DNA of 64,000 nucleotides from Pseudomonas huaxiensis. Its GTDB lineage: Bacteria > Pseudomonadota > Gammaproteobacteria > Pseudomonadales > Pseudomonadaceae. How positions within the stretch are numbered: the first letter of the stretch is position 1; each line of letters opens with the position of its first letter. The position numbers were made by a program, and so were the translations under genes. Below, piece by piece: positions 50,918-60,262 of the stretch. The stretch lies in contig NZ_QKVL01000029.1 in NCBI RefSeq assembly GCF_003231275.1, forward strand, positions 1-64,000, written 5' to 3'. Under the pieces are notes generated by a model. That model made no database searches and was not told where the DNA came from. It worked only from the letters and a program-made list of their open reading frames with translations.

Positions 50918-52114
50918 ATGGCTACCCCAACTTCGGACACTGCCGTCAACGAGCAGGACGTTAATAATCAGCGCAAGCGCAAGACCTGGCTGCTCGGGCT
51001 GCTACTCGTGGTGCTCGCCATCGGCGCCGGCACCTGGGCCTGGCATGAGCTGTACGGGCGCTGGACTGAAAGCACCGACGACGCCTACGTCAACGGCAAC
51101 GTGGTCGAGATCACGCCGCTGATCAGCGGCACCGTGGTCAGCATCGGCGCCGACGATGGCGACCTGGTGCACGCCGGCCAGGAATTGATCCGCTTCGACC
51201 CGAGCGATGCCGAGGTCGGCCTGCAGGCTGCCGAGGCCAAGCTGGCCCGGGCGGTACGTCAGGTGCGCGGGCTGTACAGCAACGTCGACGGCATGAAAGC
51301 CCAGGTCGCTGCGCGCCAGGCCGAGCTGCAAAAGGCCCAGGAAAACTACAACCGGCGCAAGACCCTTGCCGCTGGTGGGGCGATTTCCCAGGAAGAACTG
51401 TCCCACGCCCGTGACGACCTGTCGTCGGCACAGAGCGCGCTGAGCAATGCCAAACAGCAACTGAACACCACCACCGCGCTGGTGGATGACACCGTGGTGT
51501 CGTCTCACCCTGAGGTTCAGGCCGCCGCCGCCGACCTGCGCCAGGCTTACCTGAGCAATGCCCGCACCACCCTGGTGGCGCCGGTCACCGGTTATGTCGC
51601 CAAGCGCACCGTGCAACTGGGTCAGCGCCTGGAGCCGGGCACCGCGACCATGGCGGTGATCCCGCTGGATCAGTTGTGGATCGACGCCAACTTCAAGGAA
51701 ACCCAACTGCGCAACATGCGCATCGGCCAGCCGGTGGACATCAGCACCGACCTGTACGGCAGCGACGTCAAATACAGCGGCACCATCGACAGCCTCGGCG
51801 CCGGTACCGGCAGCGCGTTCGCCCTGCTGCCCGCGCAGAACGCCACCGGCAACTGGATCAAGATCGTCCAGCGCGTCCCGGTGCGGGTGCACATCAACGC
51901 TGAGCAACTGACCCAGCACCCGCTGCGCATCGGCCTGTCGACAACGGTCGACGTCGATCTGCACGACCAGAGCGGTCCGGTACTGGCCCAACAGGCGCCG
52001 CAGAAGGCGACCTTCGCCACCCAGGTGTATGACCGTCAACTGGCCGAGGCCGACACCCTGATTGCCCGGTTGATCCACGACAACAGCGCCAGCGACAAGA
52101 CTGCCCAGCGATGA
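50918..52114 (+). CDS. emrA: EmrA-like membrane-fusion protein (HlyD family)
   Basis: A 398-residue periplasmic adaptor with one N-terminal membrane helix (LLGLLLVVLAIGAGTWAW), barrel-sandwich half-motifs STDDAYVNGNVVEITPLISGTVV and ARTTLVAPVTGYVAKRTVQLGQ, and a long coiled-coil hairpin at about 100-190. This is EmrA/VceA-type. It bridges the MFS pump and the outer-membrane duct. It overlaps emrB by 4 bases. Confidence 0.94.
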   Translation: MATPTSDTAVNEQDVNNQRKRKTWLLGLLLVVLAIGAGTWAWHELYGRWTESTDDAYVNGNVVEITPLISGTVVSIGADDGDLVHAGQELIRFDPSDAEVGLQAAEAKLARAVRQVRGLYSNVDGMKAQVAARQAELQKAQENYNRRKTLAAGGAISQEELSHARDDLSSAQSALSNAKQQLNTTTALVDDTVVSSHPEVQAAAADLRQAYLSNARTTLVAPVTGYVAKRTVQLGQRLEPGTATMAVIPLDQLWIDANFKETQLRNMRIGQPVDISTDLYGSDVKYSGTIDSLGAGTGSAFALLPAQNATGNWIKIVQRVPVRVHINAEQLTQHPLRIGLSTTVDVDLHDQSGPVLAQQAPQKATFATQVYDRQLAEADTLIARLIHDNSASDKTAQR

Positions 52115-53640
52115 GCAACCAGGCTTCGTTCACCCCGCCGAGCCTGCTGCTGACCACCATCGGCCTGTCGCTCGCGACCTTCATGCAGGTGCTCGACACC
52201 ACGATCGCCAACGTGGCGTTGCCGACCATTTCCGGCAACCTCGGCGTCAGTTCGGAGCAGGGCACCTGGGTCATCACCTCGTTTGCGGTGAGCAACGCCA
52301 TTGCCCTGCCGTTGACCGGCTGGCTCAGCCGGCGCTTCGGCGAGGTCAAGTTGTTCATCTGGGCGACCCTGCTGTTCGTGCTGGCGTCGTTCCTCTGCGG
52401 GATCTCGCAGTCGATGCCGGAACTGGTGGGTTTCCGCATTCTCCAGGGCGTGGTCGCCGGGCCGCTGTACCCGATGACCCAGACCCTGCTGATTGCCGTC
52501 TATCCGCCGGCGAAACGCGGGATGGCCCTGGCGCTATTGGCGATGGTCACGGTGGTGGCGCCGATCGCGGGGCCGATTCTCGGAGGCTGGATCACCGACA
52601 GCTATAGCTGGCCGTGGATCTTCTTCATCAATATCCCCATCGGCCTGTTCGCCGCTGCCGTGGTTCGCCAGCAGATGCGCACGCGGCCGGTGCAGACCAG
52701 CCGCCAGCCGATGGACTACATCGGCCTGCTGAGCCTGATCATCGGGGTCGGCGCTTTGCAGATCGTGCTGGACAAGGGCAATGACCTGGACTGGTTCGAG
52801 TCGAACTTCATAGTCATTGGCAGCCTGATTTCCGTGGTGTTCATCGCGGTGTTCATCATCTGGGAACTGACCGACAAGCACCCGGTGGTGAACCTGCGGC
52901 TGTTTGCCCACCGCAACTTCCGCATCGGCACCATCGTGCTGGTGCTCGGCTATGCCGGGTTCTTCGGTATCAACCTGATCCTGCCGCAATGGCTGCAGAC
53001 GCAGATGGGCTACACCGCGACCTGGGCCGGACTGGCGGTGGCGCCAATCGGCCTGCTGCCGGTGCTGCTGTCGCCTTTCGTCGGCAAGTACGCGCACCGC
53101 TTCGACCTGCGCCTGCTGGCCGGGCTTGCGTTTCTGGCGATTGGCGCGAGTTGCTTCATGCGGGCGGGGTTCACCCATGAAGTGGACTTCCAGCACGTAG
53201 CCCTGGTGCAGTTGTTCATGGGGATTGGCGTGGCACTGTTCTTCATGCCGACCCTGAGCATCCTGCTCTCGGACCTGCCGCCACAGCAGATCGCCGACGG
53301 CTCGGGCCTTGCGACTTTCCTGAGGACCTTGGGCGGCAGTTTTGCCGCGTCGCTGACCACCTGGATCTGGATCCGCCGCGCCGATCAGCACCATGCTTAC
53401 CTGAGCGAAAGCATCAGCACCTATGAACCTGCGACTCGCGAGGCGCTGAACCAGATGGGCGGGGCAGGGGGCGCGTCATACCGGCAATTGGAGCAGATGC
53501 TCAGCAGCCAGGCGTACATGATGTCGACGGTGGATTATTTCACGCTGATGGGCTGGGTGTTCGCGGGGTTGATTCTGCTGGTATGGCTGGCGAAGCCGCC
53601 GTTTGCGGCGAAGGCGGGGCCGGCTGCGGGCGGGCATTGA
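52111..53640 (+). CDS. emrB: EmrB-like MFS drug transporter (DHA2, 14 TM)
   Basis: A 509-residue proton-driven exporter of the DHA2 family with 14 membrane helices. It has VLDTTIANVALPTISGNLGVSSEQGTWVITSF (motif D1), TGWLSRRFGEVKLF (motif A), RILQGVVAGPLYPMTQTLLI (motif B) and VVAPIAGPILGGWITDSYSW (motif C). With EmrA and the NodT-type lipoprotein it exports toxic hydrophobic compounds across both membranes. A hairpin lies 11 bases after it. Confidence 0.95.
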   Translation: MSNQASFTPPSLLLTTIGLSLATFMQVLDTTIANVALPTISGNLGVSSEQGTWVITSFAVSNAIALPLTGWLSRRFGEVKLFIWATLLFVLASFLCGISQSMPELVGFRILQGVVAGPLYPMTQTLLIAVYPPAKRGMALALLAMVTVVAPIAGPILGGWITDSYSWPWIFFINIPIGLFAAAVVRQQMRTRPVQTSRQPMDYIGLLSLIIGVGALQIVLDKGNDLDWFESNFIVIGSLISVVFIAVFIIWELTDKHPVVNLRLFAHRNFRIGTIVLVLGYAGFFGINLILPQWLQTQMGYTATWAGLAVAPIGLLPVLLSPFVGKYAHRFDLRLLAGLAFLAIGASCFMRAGFTHEVDFQHVALVQLFMGIGVALFFMPTLSILLSDLPPQQIADGSGLATFLRTLGGSFAASLTTWIWIRRADQHHAYLSESISTYEPATREALNQMGGAGGASYRQLEQMLSSQAYMMSTVDYFTLMGWVFAGLILLVWLAKPPFAAKAGPAAGGH

Positions 53641-53651
53641 AATAAGGCGGT

Positions 53652-53686
53652 AACCCCCAGGCGCCTAATCCATGCGCCCGGGGGTT
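53652..53686. terminator. Hairpin between emrB and the stefin-like gene
   Basis: AACCCCCaGGCGC / GCGCCcGGGGGTT, a 13-bp stem with one mismatch, lies between convergent genes. It has no T-run, so it may act only weakly. Confidence 0.55.
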
Positions 53687-53693
53687 GGTGCAA

Positions 53694-53972
53694 TCAACCC
53701 AGCAGCAGCGGGGTGATCGAGATGATGCTTGGGTTGCCGCCGGCCGGTGCATAGACTTCCACGGCTACACGGCTGGTGCCTTCGTAGCCTGGGATGGACT
53801 GGTTGGCCACGTACTGGTACTTGATGCCGTTGACCACTTGGGAACGGACTTCCAGTGCCTTGTAGGTTGCGCCGATCAACTGCGAGGTGACTTTGTCGAA
53901 GATGGCCTGTTCGTTGGAGTCCAGAGCGTGCAGTGGAGTCCAGCCACCAACAATTTGTGCTTGAGCGGTCAT
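53694..53972 (-). CDS. Stefin-like (type 1 cystatin) small protein
   Basis: A 92-residue protein without signal peptide. Three features match stefins: a Gly pair near the N-terminus (GG, residues 9-10), a helix (ALDSNEQAIFDKVTSQLI), and the QVVNG loop at residues 45-49 in the QxVxG position of the family, followed by GIKYQYVA and a strand RVAVEVYAP that copies the stefin hydrophobic strand. Stefins are inhibitors of papain-like cysteine proteases. The ATG at 53972 has GGGAGA 8 bases upstream. No partner protease is adjacent. Homology is by eye only. Confidence 0.72.
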   Translation of the reverse strand: MTAQAQIVGGWTPLHALDSNEQAIFDKVTSQLIGATYKALEVRSQVVNGIKYQYVANQSIPGYEGTSRVAVEVYAPAGGNPSIISITPLLLG

Positions 53973-54263
53973 GCGGTTTATCTCCCTATAAATTCCTACT
54001 CGTCTGGCTTTTCGGATATCGCCCCGTTTATTCGATGGTTTCCGGCATCCATGTTCGCGGTGTTTGGCTGTGATCCAGTTCACATAATGGCTCTACGATA
54101 TCACTGGCAAAGATGGCGTCTGTCGGTCATTGGCTTCGCGAAATGTAAGCGATCGCCCACGACAGATACGTATTTGAAGCTGCGTGCGCAAAGTAGTGCG
54201 GGGAGACTTTCGGAGGGTTCAGGCAGGGGGGAGGCTTCGCGGCCGGTGCCGCGAAGCGGGTGT

Positions 54264-54989
54264 TCAGGCGAACGCGAACGGAGCCAGTTGAAAACCCTGT
54301 TCATCCACCTGCAGGGCCCAGCCTTGGCGGTCCCAGTCACCCAGAACGATGCGGCGTCCAGCGCTGCCGTCATCGAGGGTGAGCTTGTGGATCGCCGGCC
54401 GATGGGTATGGCCGTGGACCAGGGTGTGCACGCCATGCTGCTGCATGATTCGTGGCACTTCCTCGGTGGTCACATCGATGATGTCGGTGGCTTTCATGCG
54501 GGTCTGCGTCTTGCTTTCACTGCGCAGTTTGCGCGCCAGCTTGCGCCGGGTGCTCAGCGGCAGATGACGCAGGATCCACAGGCTCAGCGGGTTGCGCAGG
54601 GTGCGGCGCAGCTTCATATAGGCTTCGTCGCGGGTGCACAGGCTGTCGCCGTGCATTAGCAGCACAGGCTCACCGCCCATCTCGACCACGCTGGGATCGC
54701 GCAGCAGGGTGACGCCCGCGGCCTTGCAGAAGGCCTTGCCAATCAGGAAGTCGCGATTGCCGTGCATCAGGAACACCTGAGTGCCGCTGTCGCTCAGCGT
54801 ACGCAGGGCCTGGCAGATTGAAGTCTGGAACGGCGTCATGCCGTCATCGCCGATCCAGGCCTCGAAAAAGTCGCCCAGGATGTACAACGCTTGTGCATCT
54901 CGGGCGCGGGTTGCCAGCAGATCAAGAAACGCCCGGGTAATGTCCGGGCGTTCTTCTTGCAGATGCAGATCGGAGATCAGCAGTATCAC
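54264..54989 (-). CDS. lpxH: LpxH, UDP-2,3-diacylglucosamine pyrophosphatase
   Basis: A 241-residue calcineurin-like metallophosphoesterase with the full set of metal motifs: ISDLHLQ, LGDFFEAWIGDD, HGNRDFLIG, MHGD and HGHTHRP. It hydrolyses UDP-2,3-diacylglucosamine to lipid X in lipid A synthesis at the inner face of the membrane. It starts with GTG at 54989, overlapping the ppiB stop by 4 bases (GTGA), so the two are translationally coupled. Confidence 0.96.
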   Translation of the reverse strand: MILLISDLHLQEERPDITRAFLDLLATRARDAQALYILGDFFEAWIGDDGMTPFQTSICQALRTLSDSGTQVFLMHGNRDFLIGKAFCKAAGVTLLRDPSVVEMGGEPVLLMHGDSLCTRDEAYMKLRRTLRNPLSLWILRHLPLSTRRKLARKLRSESKTQTRMKATDIIDVTTEEVPRIMQQHGVHTLVHGHTHRPAIHKLTLDDGSAGRRIVLGDWDRQGWALQVDEQGFQLAPFAFA

Positions 54990-55489
54990 TCAATGATCTC
55001 GGCTTTCTCGATGATCACGTCTTCTTTCGGCACGTCCTGGTGGCCGGATTTGGAACTGGTATCAACGGCTTTGATCTTGTCGACGACTTCGGTGCCTTCG
55101 GTCACTTTGCCGAACACGGCGTAGCCCCAGCCTTGCACGTTCTTGCCGCTGTGGTTGAGGAAGCTGTTGTCGGCAACGTTGATGAAGAACTGTGCCGACG
55201 CCGAATGCGGTTCCATGGTGCGGGCCATGGCGATGGTGTACTTGTCGTTGCTGAGGCCGTTGTCGGCTTCGTTCTGGATGCTTGGGCGCTTGTCTTTCTT
55301 CTCTTTCATGCCCGGCTCGAAACCGCCGCCCTGGATCATGAAGTTGCCGATGACGCGGTGGAATACGGTGTTGCTGTAGTGACCAGCATTTACGTATTCG
55401 ATGAAGTTGGCCACGGTGATCGGGGCTTTTTCTGCATTCAGTTCCACAACGATATCGCCGTGGTTGGTGCTCAATTTGACTTTGGCCAT
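54986..55489 (-). CDS. ppiB: PpiB, cytoplasmic peptidyl-prolyl cis-trans isomerase
   Basis: A 167-residue cyclophilin without signal peptide. The active-site stretch VFHRVIGNFMIQGGGFEPGM, MARTMEPHSASAQFFINVADNSFL and GYAVFGKVTEG are those of bacterial PpiB. It catalyses proline isomerisation during protein folding in the cytoplasm. It is first in a two-gene operon with lpxH and divergent from glnS. Confidence 0.96.
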   Translation of the reverse strand: MAKVKLSTNHGDIVVELNAEKAPITVANFIEYVNAGHYSNTVFHRVIGNFMIQGGGFEPGMKEKKDKRPSIQNEADNGLSNDKYTIAMARTMEPHSASAQFFINVADNSFLNHSGKNVQGWGYAVFGKVTEGTEVVDKIKAVDTSSKSGHQDVPKEDVIIEKAEIIE

Positions 55490-55726
55490 GCTGAAATTCG
55501 CTCTCTCAAGGCATGTGGGAAGGAGGGGTGTAAAAATGCGTATTTGACCCTGACGCCCGCTCTGGCGTCGGCGATACGTTCATTGTGCTGATTTTTTTGC
55601 GGTGCCTGCCCATATTAGCGCCGGTTTGTCGGCGCGGTGCTGTCGGCAGCGCGACCGCTTCGGCTATGATAAGCGCTTTGTTTCACGCGGCCTACCCGGG
55701 CCGAAGACCAGAATTCCAAGGATCCT

Positions 55727-57427
55727 ATGAGCAAGCCCACTGCTGACACCGCTCCCAATGCCGCCAAAGGCGCGCCCGCCGTCCCTGTCAATTTCCTGCG
55801 CCCGATCGTGCAGGCCGACCTGGAATCGGGCAAGCACAGCAGCATCGTTACCCGTTTCCCGCCTGAGCCCAACGGTTACCTGCACATCGGCCATGCCAAG
55901 TCGATCTGTGTGAACTTCGGCCTGGCCAAGGAATTCGGCGGTGCCTGCCACCTGCGTTTCGATGACACCAACCCGGCCAAAGAGGACCAGGAGTACATCG
56001 ACGCCATCCAGGAAGACGTCAAGTGGCTGGGCTTCGAATGGACCGGTCCCGTACGCTACGCCTCCCAGTACTTCGATCAACTGCACGACTGGGCCGTGGA
56101 TCTGATCAAGTCGGGCAACGCCTATGTCTGCGACCTGACCCCTGAGCAAGCCAGGGAATACCGCGGCAACCTGACCGAGCCGGGCAAGAACAGCCCGTTC
56201 CGCGAGCGCAGCGTCGAGGAAAACCTGGACCTGTTCGCCCGCATGAAAGCCGGCGAGTTCAAGGACGGCGAGCGCGTGCTGCGGGCGAAGATCGACATGG
56301 CGTCGCCGAACATGAACCTGCGCGACCCGATCCTGTACCGCATCCGTCATGCCCACCACCACCAGACCGGTGACACGTGGTGCATCTACCCGAACTACGA
56401 CTTCACCCATGGCCAGTCCGATGCCATCGAAGGCATCACCCACTCCATCTGCACCCTGGAGTTCGAAGGCCATCGTCCGCTCTACGAGTGGTTCCTGGAC
56501 AACCTGCCGGTGCCGGCCAAGCCGCGTCAGTACGAGTTCAGCCGCCTGAACCTGAACTACACCATCACCAGCAAGCGCAAGCTCAAGCAACTGGTCGACG
56601 AGAAGCATGTCGAAGGTTGGGATGATCCGCGCATGTCGACCCTTTCCGGTTTCCGTCGCCGCGGCTACACCCCGGCCTCGATCCGCAACTTCTGCGAAAT
56701 GATCGGCACCAACCGTTCCGACGGCGTGGTCGACATGTCGATGCTGGAATTCAGCATCCGTGACGACCTCGACCGCACCGCGCCGCGTGCCATGTGCGTG
56801 CTGCGTCCGCTGAAAGTGACCATCACCAACTATCCGGAAGGCCAGGTCGAGAACCTCGAACTGCCGCGCCATCCGAAGGAAGACATGGGCGTGCGCGCCC
56901 TGCCGTTCGCCCGCGAGCTGTACATCGACCGCGACGATTTCATGGAAGAACCGCCGAAGGGCTACAAGCGCCTGGAACCCGCCGGTGAAGTGCGCCTGCG
57001 CGGCAGCTACGTGATCCGCGCCGACGAGGCCATCAAGGATGCCGACGGCAACATCATCGAACTGCTCTGCTCCTACGACCCTGACACCCTGGGCAAGAAC
57101 CCCGAGGGCCGCAAGGTCAAGGGCGTGATCCACTGGGTTCCGGCCGCTGCCAGCGTCGAGTGCGAAGTGCGTCTGTACGACCGCCTGTTCCGCGCGGCCA
57201 ACCCGGAGAAAGCGGAAGAGGGCGGCAGCTTCCTCGACAACATCAACCCAGACTCGCTGCAGGTGCTCAGTGGTTGTCGTGCCGAGCCGTCGCTGGGCAA
57301 TGCCCAGCCTGAAGACCGCTTCCAGTTCGAGCGCGAAGGTTACTTCTGCGCAGACCTGAAAGACTCCCGTCCAGGCCGTCCGGTATTCAACCGCACCGTG
57401 TCCCTGCGTGACTCCTGGGGCAGCTGA
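55727..57427 (+). CDS. glnS: Glutaminyl-tRNA synthetase
   Basis: A 566-residue class I synthetase. It has FPPEPNGYLHIGHAKSI (HIGH motif) and the SKRKLKQLV form of the KMSKS loop near residue 280, with LNLNYTITSKR; the C-terminal anticodon-binding barrels (GVIHWVPAAASVECEVRLYDRLF) follow. It charges tRNA-Gln. The start is ATG at 55727, after CAAGGATCCT. cysS follows 9 bases later. Confidence 0.98.
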   Translation: MSKPTADTAPNAAKGAPAVPVNFLRPIVQADLESGKHSSIVTRFPPEPNGYLHIGHAKSICVNFGLAKEFGGACHLRFDDTNPAKEDQEYIDAIQEDVKWLGFEWTGPVRYASQYFDQLHDWAVDLIKSGNAYVCDLTPEQAREYRGNLTEPGKNSPFRERSVEENLDLFARMKAGEFKDGERVLRAKIDMASPNMNLRDPILYRIRHAHHHQTGDTWCIYPNYDFTHGQSDAIEGITHSICTLEFEGHRPLYEWFLDNLPVPAKPRQYEFSRLNLNYTITSKRKLKQLVDEKHVEGWDDPRMSTLSGFRRRGYTPASIRNFCEMIGTNRSDGVVDMSMLEFSIRDDLDRTAPRAMCVLRPLKVTITNYPEGQVENLELPRHPKEDMGVRALPFARELYIDRDDFMEEPPKGYKRLEPAGEVRLRGSYVIRADEAIKDADGNIIELLCSYDPDTLGKNPEGRKVKGVIHWVPAAASVECEVRLYDRLFRAANPEKAEEGGSFLDNINPDSLQVLSGCRAEPSLGNAQPEDRFQFEREGYFCADLKDSRPGRPVFNRTVSLRDSWGS

Positions 57428-57436
57428 GGAATTTTC

Positions 57437-58819
57437 GTGCTTAACATCTACAACACCCTGAGCAAGACCAAGGAAGTTTTCAAACCGCTGGACGGCAACA
57501 AGGTGCGGATGTACGTCTGCGGCATGACCGTGTACGACTTCTGCCACCTCGGTCACGGCCGCAGCATGGTCGCCTTCGACCTGGCCACTCGCTGGCTGCG
57601 TTACAGCGGCTACGACCTGACCTACGTGCGCAACATCACCGACATCGATGACAAGATCATCAACCGTGCCAACGAGAACGGCGAGTCGTTCGACGCCCTG
57701 ACCGCGCGCATGATCGATGCGATGCACGAAGACGAGCGCCGCCTGAACATCCTGCCACCGGACCTGGAGCCACGTGCCACCGACCATATCCCCGGCATGC
57801 ACGCGATGATCCAGACCCTGATCGACAAGGGCTACGCCTACGCGCCGGGCAACGGCGACGTGTACTACCGCGTCGGCAAGTTCGTCGGCTACGGCAAGCT
57901 GTCGCGCAAGAAGATCGAAGACCTGCGCATCGGTGCACGGATCGAAGTCGACGAGGCCAAGCAGGATCCACTGGACTTCGTGCTGTGGAAGGGCGTCAAG
58001 CCGGGCGAGCCGAGCTGGGAGTCGCCATGGGGCGCGGGTCGTCCGGGCTGGCACATCGAATGCTCGGTGATGTCCACCTGCTGCCTGGGCGAGAGCTTCG
58101 ACATCCACGGTGGCGGCAGCGACCTGGAGTTCCCGCACCACGAGAACGAAATCGCCCAGAGCGAGGCCGCGACCGGCAAGCAGTACGCCAATTCGTGGAT
58201 GCACTGCGGGATGATCCGCATCAACGGCGAGAAGATGTCTAAGTCGTTGAACAACTTCTTCACCATTCGCGACGTGCTGGAAAAGTATCACCCGGAGGTG
58301 GTGCGCTACCTGCTGGTGTCGAGCCACTACCGCAGCGCCATCAACTACTCCGAAGACAGCCTGCGCGACTCGAAAGGCGCCCTGGAGCGGTTCTATCACG
58401 CCCTGCGCGGCTTGCCGATCGTGGCACCGCAAGGCGGCGACGAGTATGTCGAGCGCTTCGCTGCGGCGATGAACGACGACTTCGGTACGCCGGAAGCCTG
58501 CGCCGTGTTGTTCGATCTGGTACGCGAGATCAATCGCCTGCGCGAGAGCGATCCACTGACCGCTGCGGGCCTCGCCGGGCGCCTGCGTGAGCTGGGCGGT
58601 TTGCTGGGTGTGCTGCAACTGGATGCCGATGACTTCCTGCGTGCCGGTGCCGAAGGCAAGGTTGATGCGGCTGAAGTCGAAGCCCTGATCCAGGCGCGCC
58701 TGCAGGCGCGCGCCGACAAGAACTGGGGCGAATCCGACCGGATTCGTGATCAGTTGGCGGCGATGGGTGTGGTGCTGGAAGACAAGAAGGGCGCGACCAC
58801 CTGGCGTCTGGCTGACTGA
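57437..58819 (+). CDS. cysS: Cysteinyl-tRNA synthetase
   Basis: A 460-residue class I synthetase. The HIGH-type motif is in YVCGMTVYDFCHLGHGRSM; zinc ligands are the Cys of VCG, SVMSTCCLGES and FPHHENEIAQSE; KMSKSLNNFF is the second signature. It charges tRNA-Cys. The start is GTG at 57437 with GAGGAATT upstream. Co-transcribed with glnS. Confidence 0.98.
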   Translation: MLNIYNTLSKTKEVFKPLDGNKVRMYVCGMTVYDFCHLGHGRSMVAFDLATRWLRYSGYDLTYVRNITDIDDKIINRANENGESFDALTARMIDAMHEDERRLNILPPDLEPRATDHIPGMHAMIQTLIDKGYAYAPGNGDVYYRVGKFVGYGKLSRKKIEDLRIGARIEVDEAKQDPLDFVLWKGVKPGEPSWESPWGAGRPGWHIECSVMSTCCLGESFDIHGGGSDLEFPHHENEIAQSEAATGKQYANSWMHCGMIRINGEKMSKSLNNFFTIRDVLEKYHPEVVRYLLVSSHYRSAINYSEDSLRDSKGALERFYHALRGLPIVAPQGGDEYVERFAAAMNDDFGTPEACAVLFDLVREINRLRESDPLTAAGLAGRLRELGGLLGVLQLDADDFLRAGAEGKVDAAEVEALIQARLQARADKNWGESDRIRDQLAAMGVVLEDKKGATTWRLAD

Positions 58820-58839
58820 TCCCGGCTTGGGGCGCATGG

Positions 58840-58873
58840 CCCTGTAGGCGCGGGTAAACCCGCGCCTACAGGG
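58840..58873. terminator. Perfect hairpin between cysS and the sensor kinase gene
   Basis: A 16-bp perfect stem CCCTGTAGGCGCGGGT / ACCCGCGCCTACAGGG with an AA loop, 20 bases after the cysS stop. It has a REP-like core (TGTAGG...CCTACA) and no T-run. Confidence 0.6.
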
Positions 58874-58879
58874 ACCGCG

Positions 58880-60262
58880 CTACACCTGGCCTCGGCAATG
58901 CACCACCAACCGCGCACCACCCCACTCGCTTTCCCCCACCTCCAACTGATACCCATGCAGGTCGACGATCGCCGAGACGATCGATAACCCCAGACCGAAG
59001 CCGGCATGGCGGTGGCCTTCCTCGCTCCGGTAGAAGCGCTTCAGTACCGTCTCGCGTTCTTCCTCGGGAATCCCCGGGCCGCTGTCCTCCACCGCGATAT
59101 GCACACCTGCGTCATCGCCGTCGGCGCTGATACGCACCCGTCCGCCGGCCGGGGTGAACTTGATGGCGTTGCCCACCAGGTTGGCCAGGGCCTCGAACAG
59201 CAGTTCATGGTCGCCAAACAGCATCGGCAACGACTCGGCAACCCGTAGTTCAAGGGCAATCTCGCCGTCCTCGGCCAGCGGTAAGTAGAAGTCGTGGAGT
59301 TCGACCAGCAATGCCTGGGCCTGCAGTTCGACGAAGCCGGCACGGCGCTGGCGGTCTTCCAGTTCGCTGATGCGCAGCAGCCCGCGGAAACGCGCCATCA
59401 GGGTGTCGGTCTCGGCGATGGCCTGTTCCATCGCCTCGGCCTGCGGCGCGTCATCGCCGGCCTGCTGGCGGATGCGGTAGAGCTGGGCGCGCAGGCGGGT
59501 CAGCGGGGTGCGCAGGTCGTGGGCAATGTTGTCGCAGACGCCCTTGACCTCGTGCATCAGCCGTTCGATGCGGTCGAGCATGGCGTTGACGATGGCGGCG
59601 AGCATGTCCAGTTCGTCGCGGCGTTGCGACAGTGGCAGGCGCCGGGTCAGGTCACCGGCGACGATCTGTTCGGCGGTGGCCTGGATCGCGCGGATCCGCT
59701 TCAGCGGTCGGCGGCGCAGCCAGTACCAGCCGGCGATGCCGGGAATGATGGTCAGCGACAGGCCCCAGAGCAGGGCGTGGAGGATGATTCGGGTGACCAC
59801 GAACAGCGAACCGTTGTCCCGCACCAACACCAGCCAGCGACCATCCTGGACCTTGAGCGCCACTGCATCGCAACTGTCCCGCGGCAGGCGCGGGTCGTCG
59901 GCGTCGAGGCAGCGGCTGATTTCATGGATGCGTCCGTCCAGGCCCAGTTCAGCGGGCATCTGGCGGATCTGCCCGCCCAGCGGGTTGAACTGCGGATCGA
60001 ACAGGCCATAGGCGTCGAAACTGCGTTCTTCGAAAGCCTGGCTGGCGATCAGCGCGTCATCCAGTTGCTTGCCGCTCATGTGGGCAAACAGGTGCTGACG
60101 TTGCATCAGCGAATGACGGGTGAGCTTGTTCAGGTAGCTGGACACTTCGAAGTACAGCACCCCCATGAGGATGCTGCTCCAGGCCACGAACAGAAAACTG
60201 TACAGCGCAAGCAGTCGGCTGGTTGACGAACTCCAGCCCTTAGACGGGTTCGGCAATGGCAT
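58880..60262 (-). CDS. Sensor histidine kinase
   Basis: A 460-residue membrane sensor: first helix (LLALYSFLFVAWSSILMGVLYF), a periplasmic domain of about 110 residues, second helix (ALLWGLSLTIIPGIAGWYW), HAMP region, HisKA with DNIAHDLRTPLTRLRAQL (phospho-acceptor His), and HATPase with ANLVGNAIKFTP, DSGPGIPEEE and GFGLGLSI. It overlaps the regulator gene by 23 bases. The location after cysS and the order regulator-sensor recall ParRS of P. aeruginosa; I cannot confirm this from sequence alone. Confidence 0.92.
   Translation of the reverse strand: MPLPNPSKGWSSSTSRLLALYSFLFVAWSSILMGVLYFEVSSYLNKLTRHSLMQRQHLFAHMSGKQLDDALIASQAFEERSFDAYGLFDPQFNPLGGQIRQMPAELGLDGRIHEISRCLDADDPRLPRDSCDAVALKVQDGRWLVLVRDNGSLFVVTRIILHALLWGLSLTIIPGIAGWYWLRRRPLKRIRAIQATAEQIVAGDLTRRLPLSQRRDELDMLAAIVNAMLDRIERLMHEVKGVCDNIAHDLRTPLTRLRAQLYRIRQQAGDDAPQAEAMEQAIAETDTLMARFRGLLRISELEDRQRRAGFVELQAQALLVELHDFYLPLAEDGEIALELRVAESLPMLFGDHELLFEALANLVGNAIKFTPAGGRVRISADGDDAGVHIAVEDSGPGIPEEERETVLKRFYRSEEGHRHAGFGLGLSIVSAIVDLHGYQLEVGESEWGGARLVVHCRGQV

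Noticed and set aside
55664..58837. An open frame of 1057 codons on the minus strand across glnS and cysS
   Set aside because: It is the mirror of two certain synthetase genes; high GC at third positions keeps the opposite frame open. The translation is low-complexity in Gln, His and Val and matches nothing.
58840..58873. The hairpin after cysS as a full REP element
   Set aside because: It shares TGTAGG/CCTACA ends, but its core GCGCGGGTAAACCCGCGC differs from both REP families here, so I list it as a hairpin between convergent genes.
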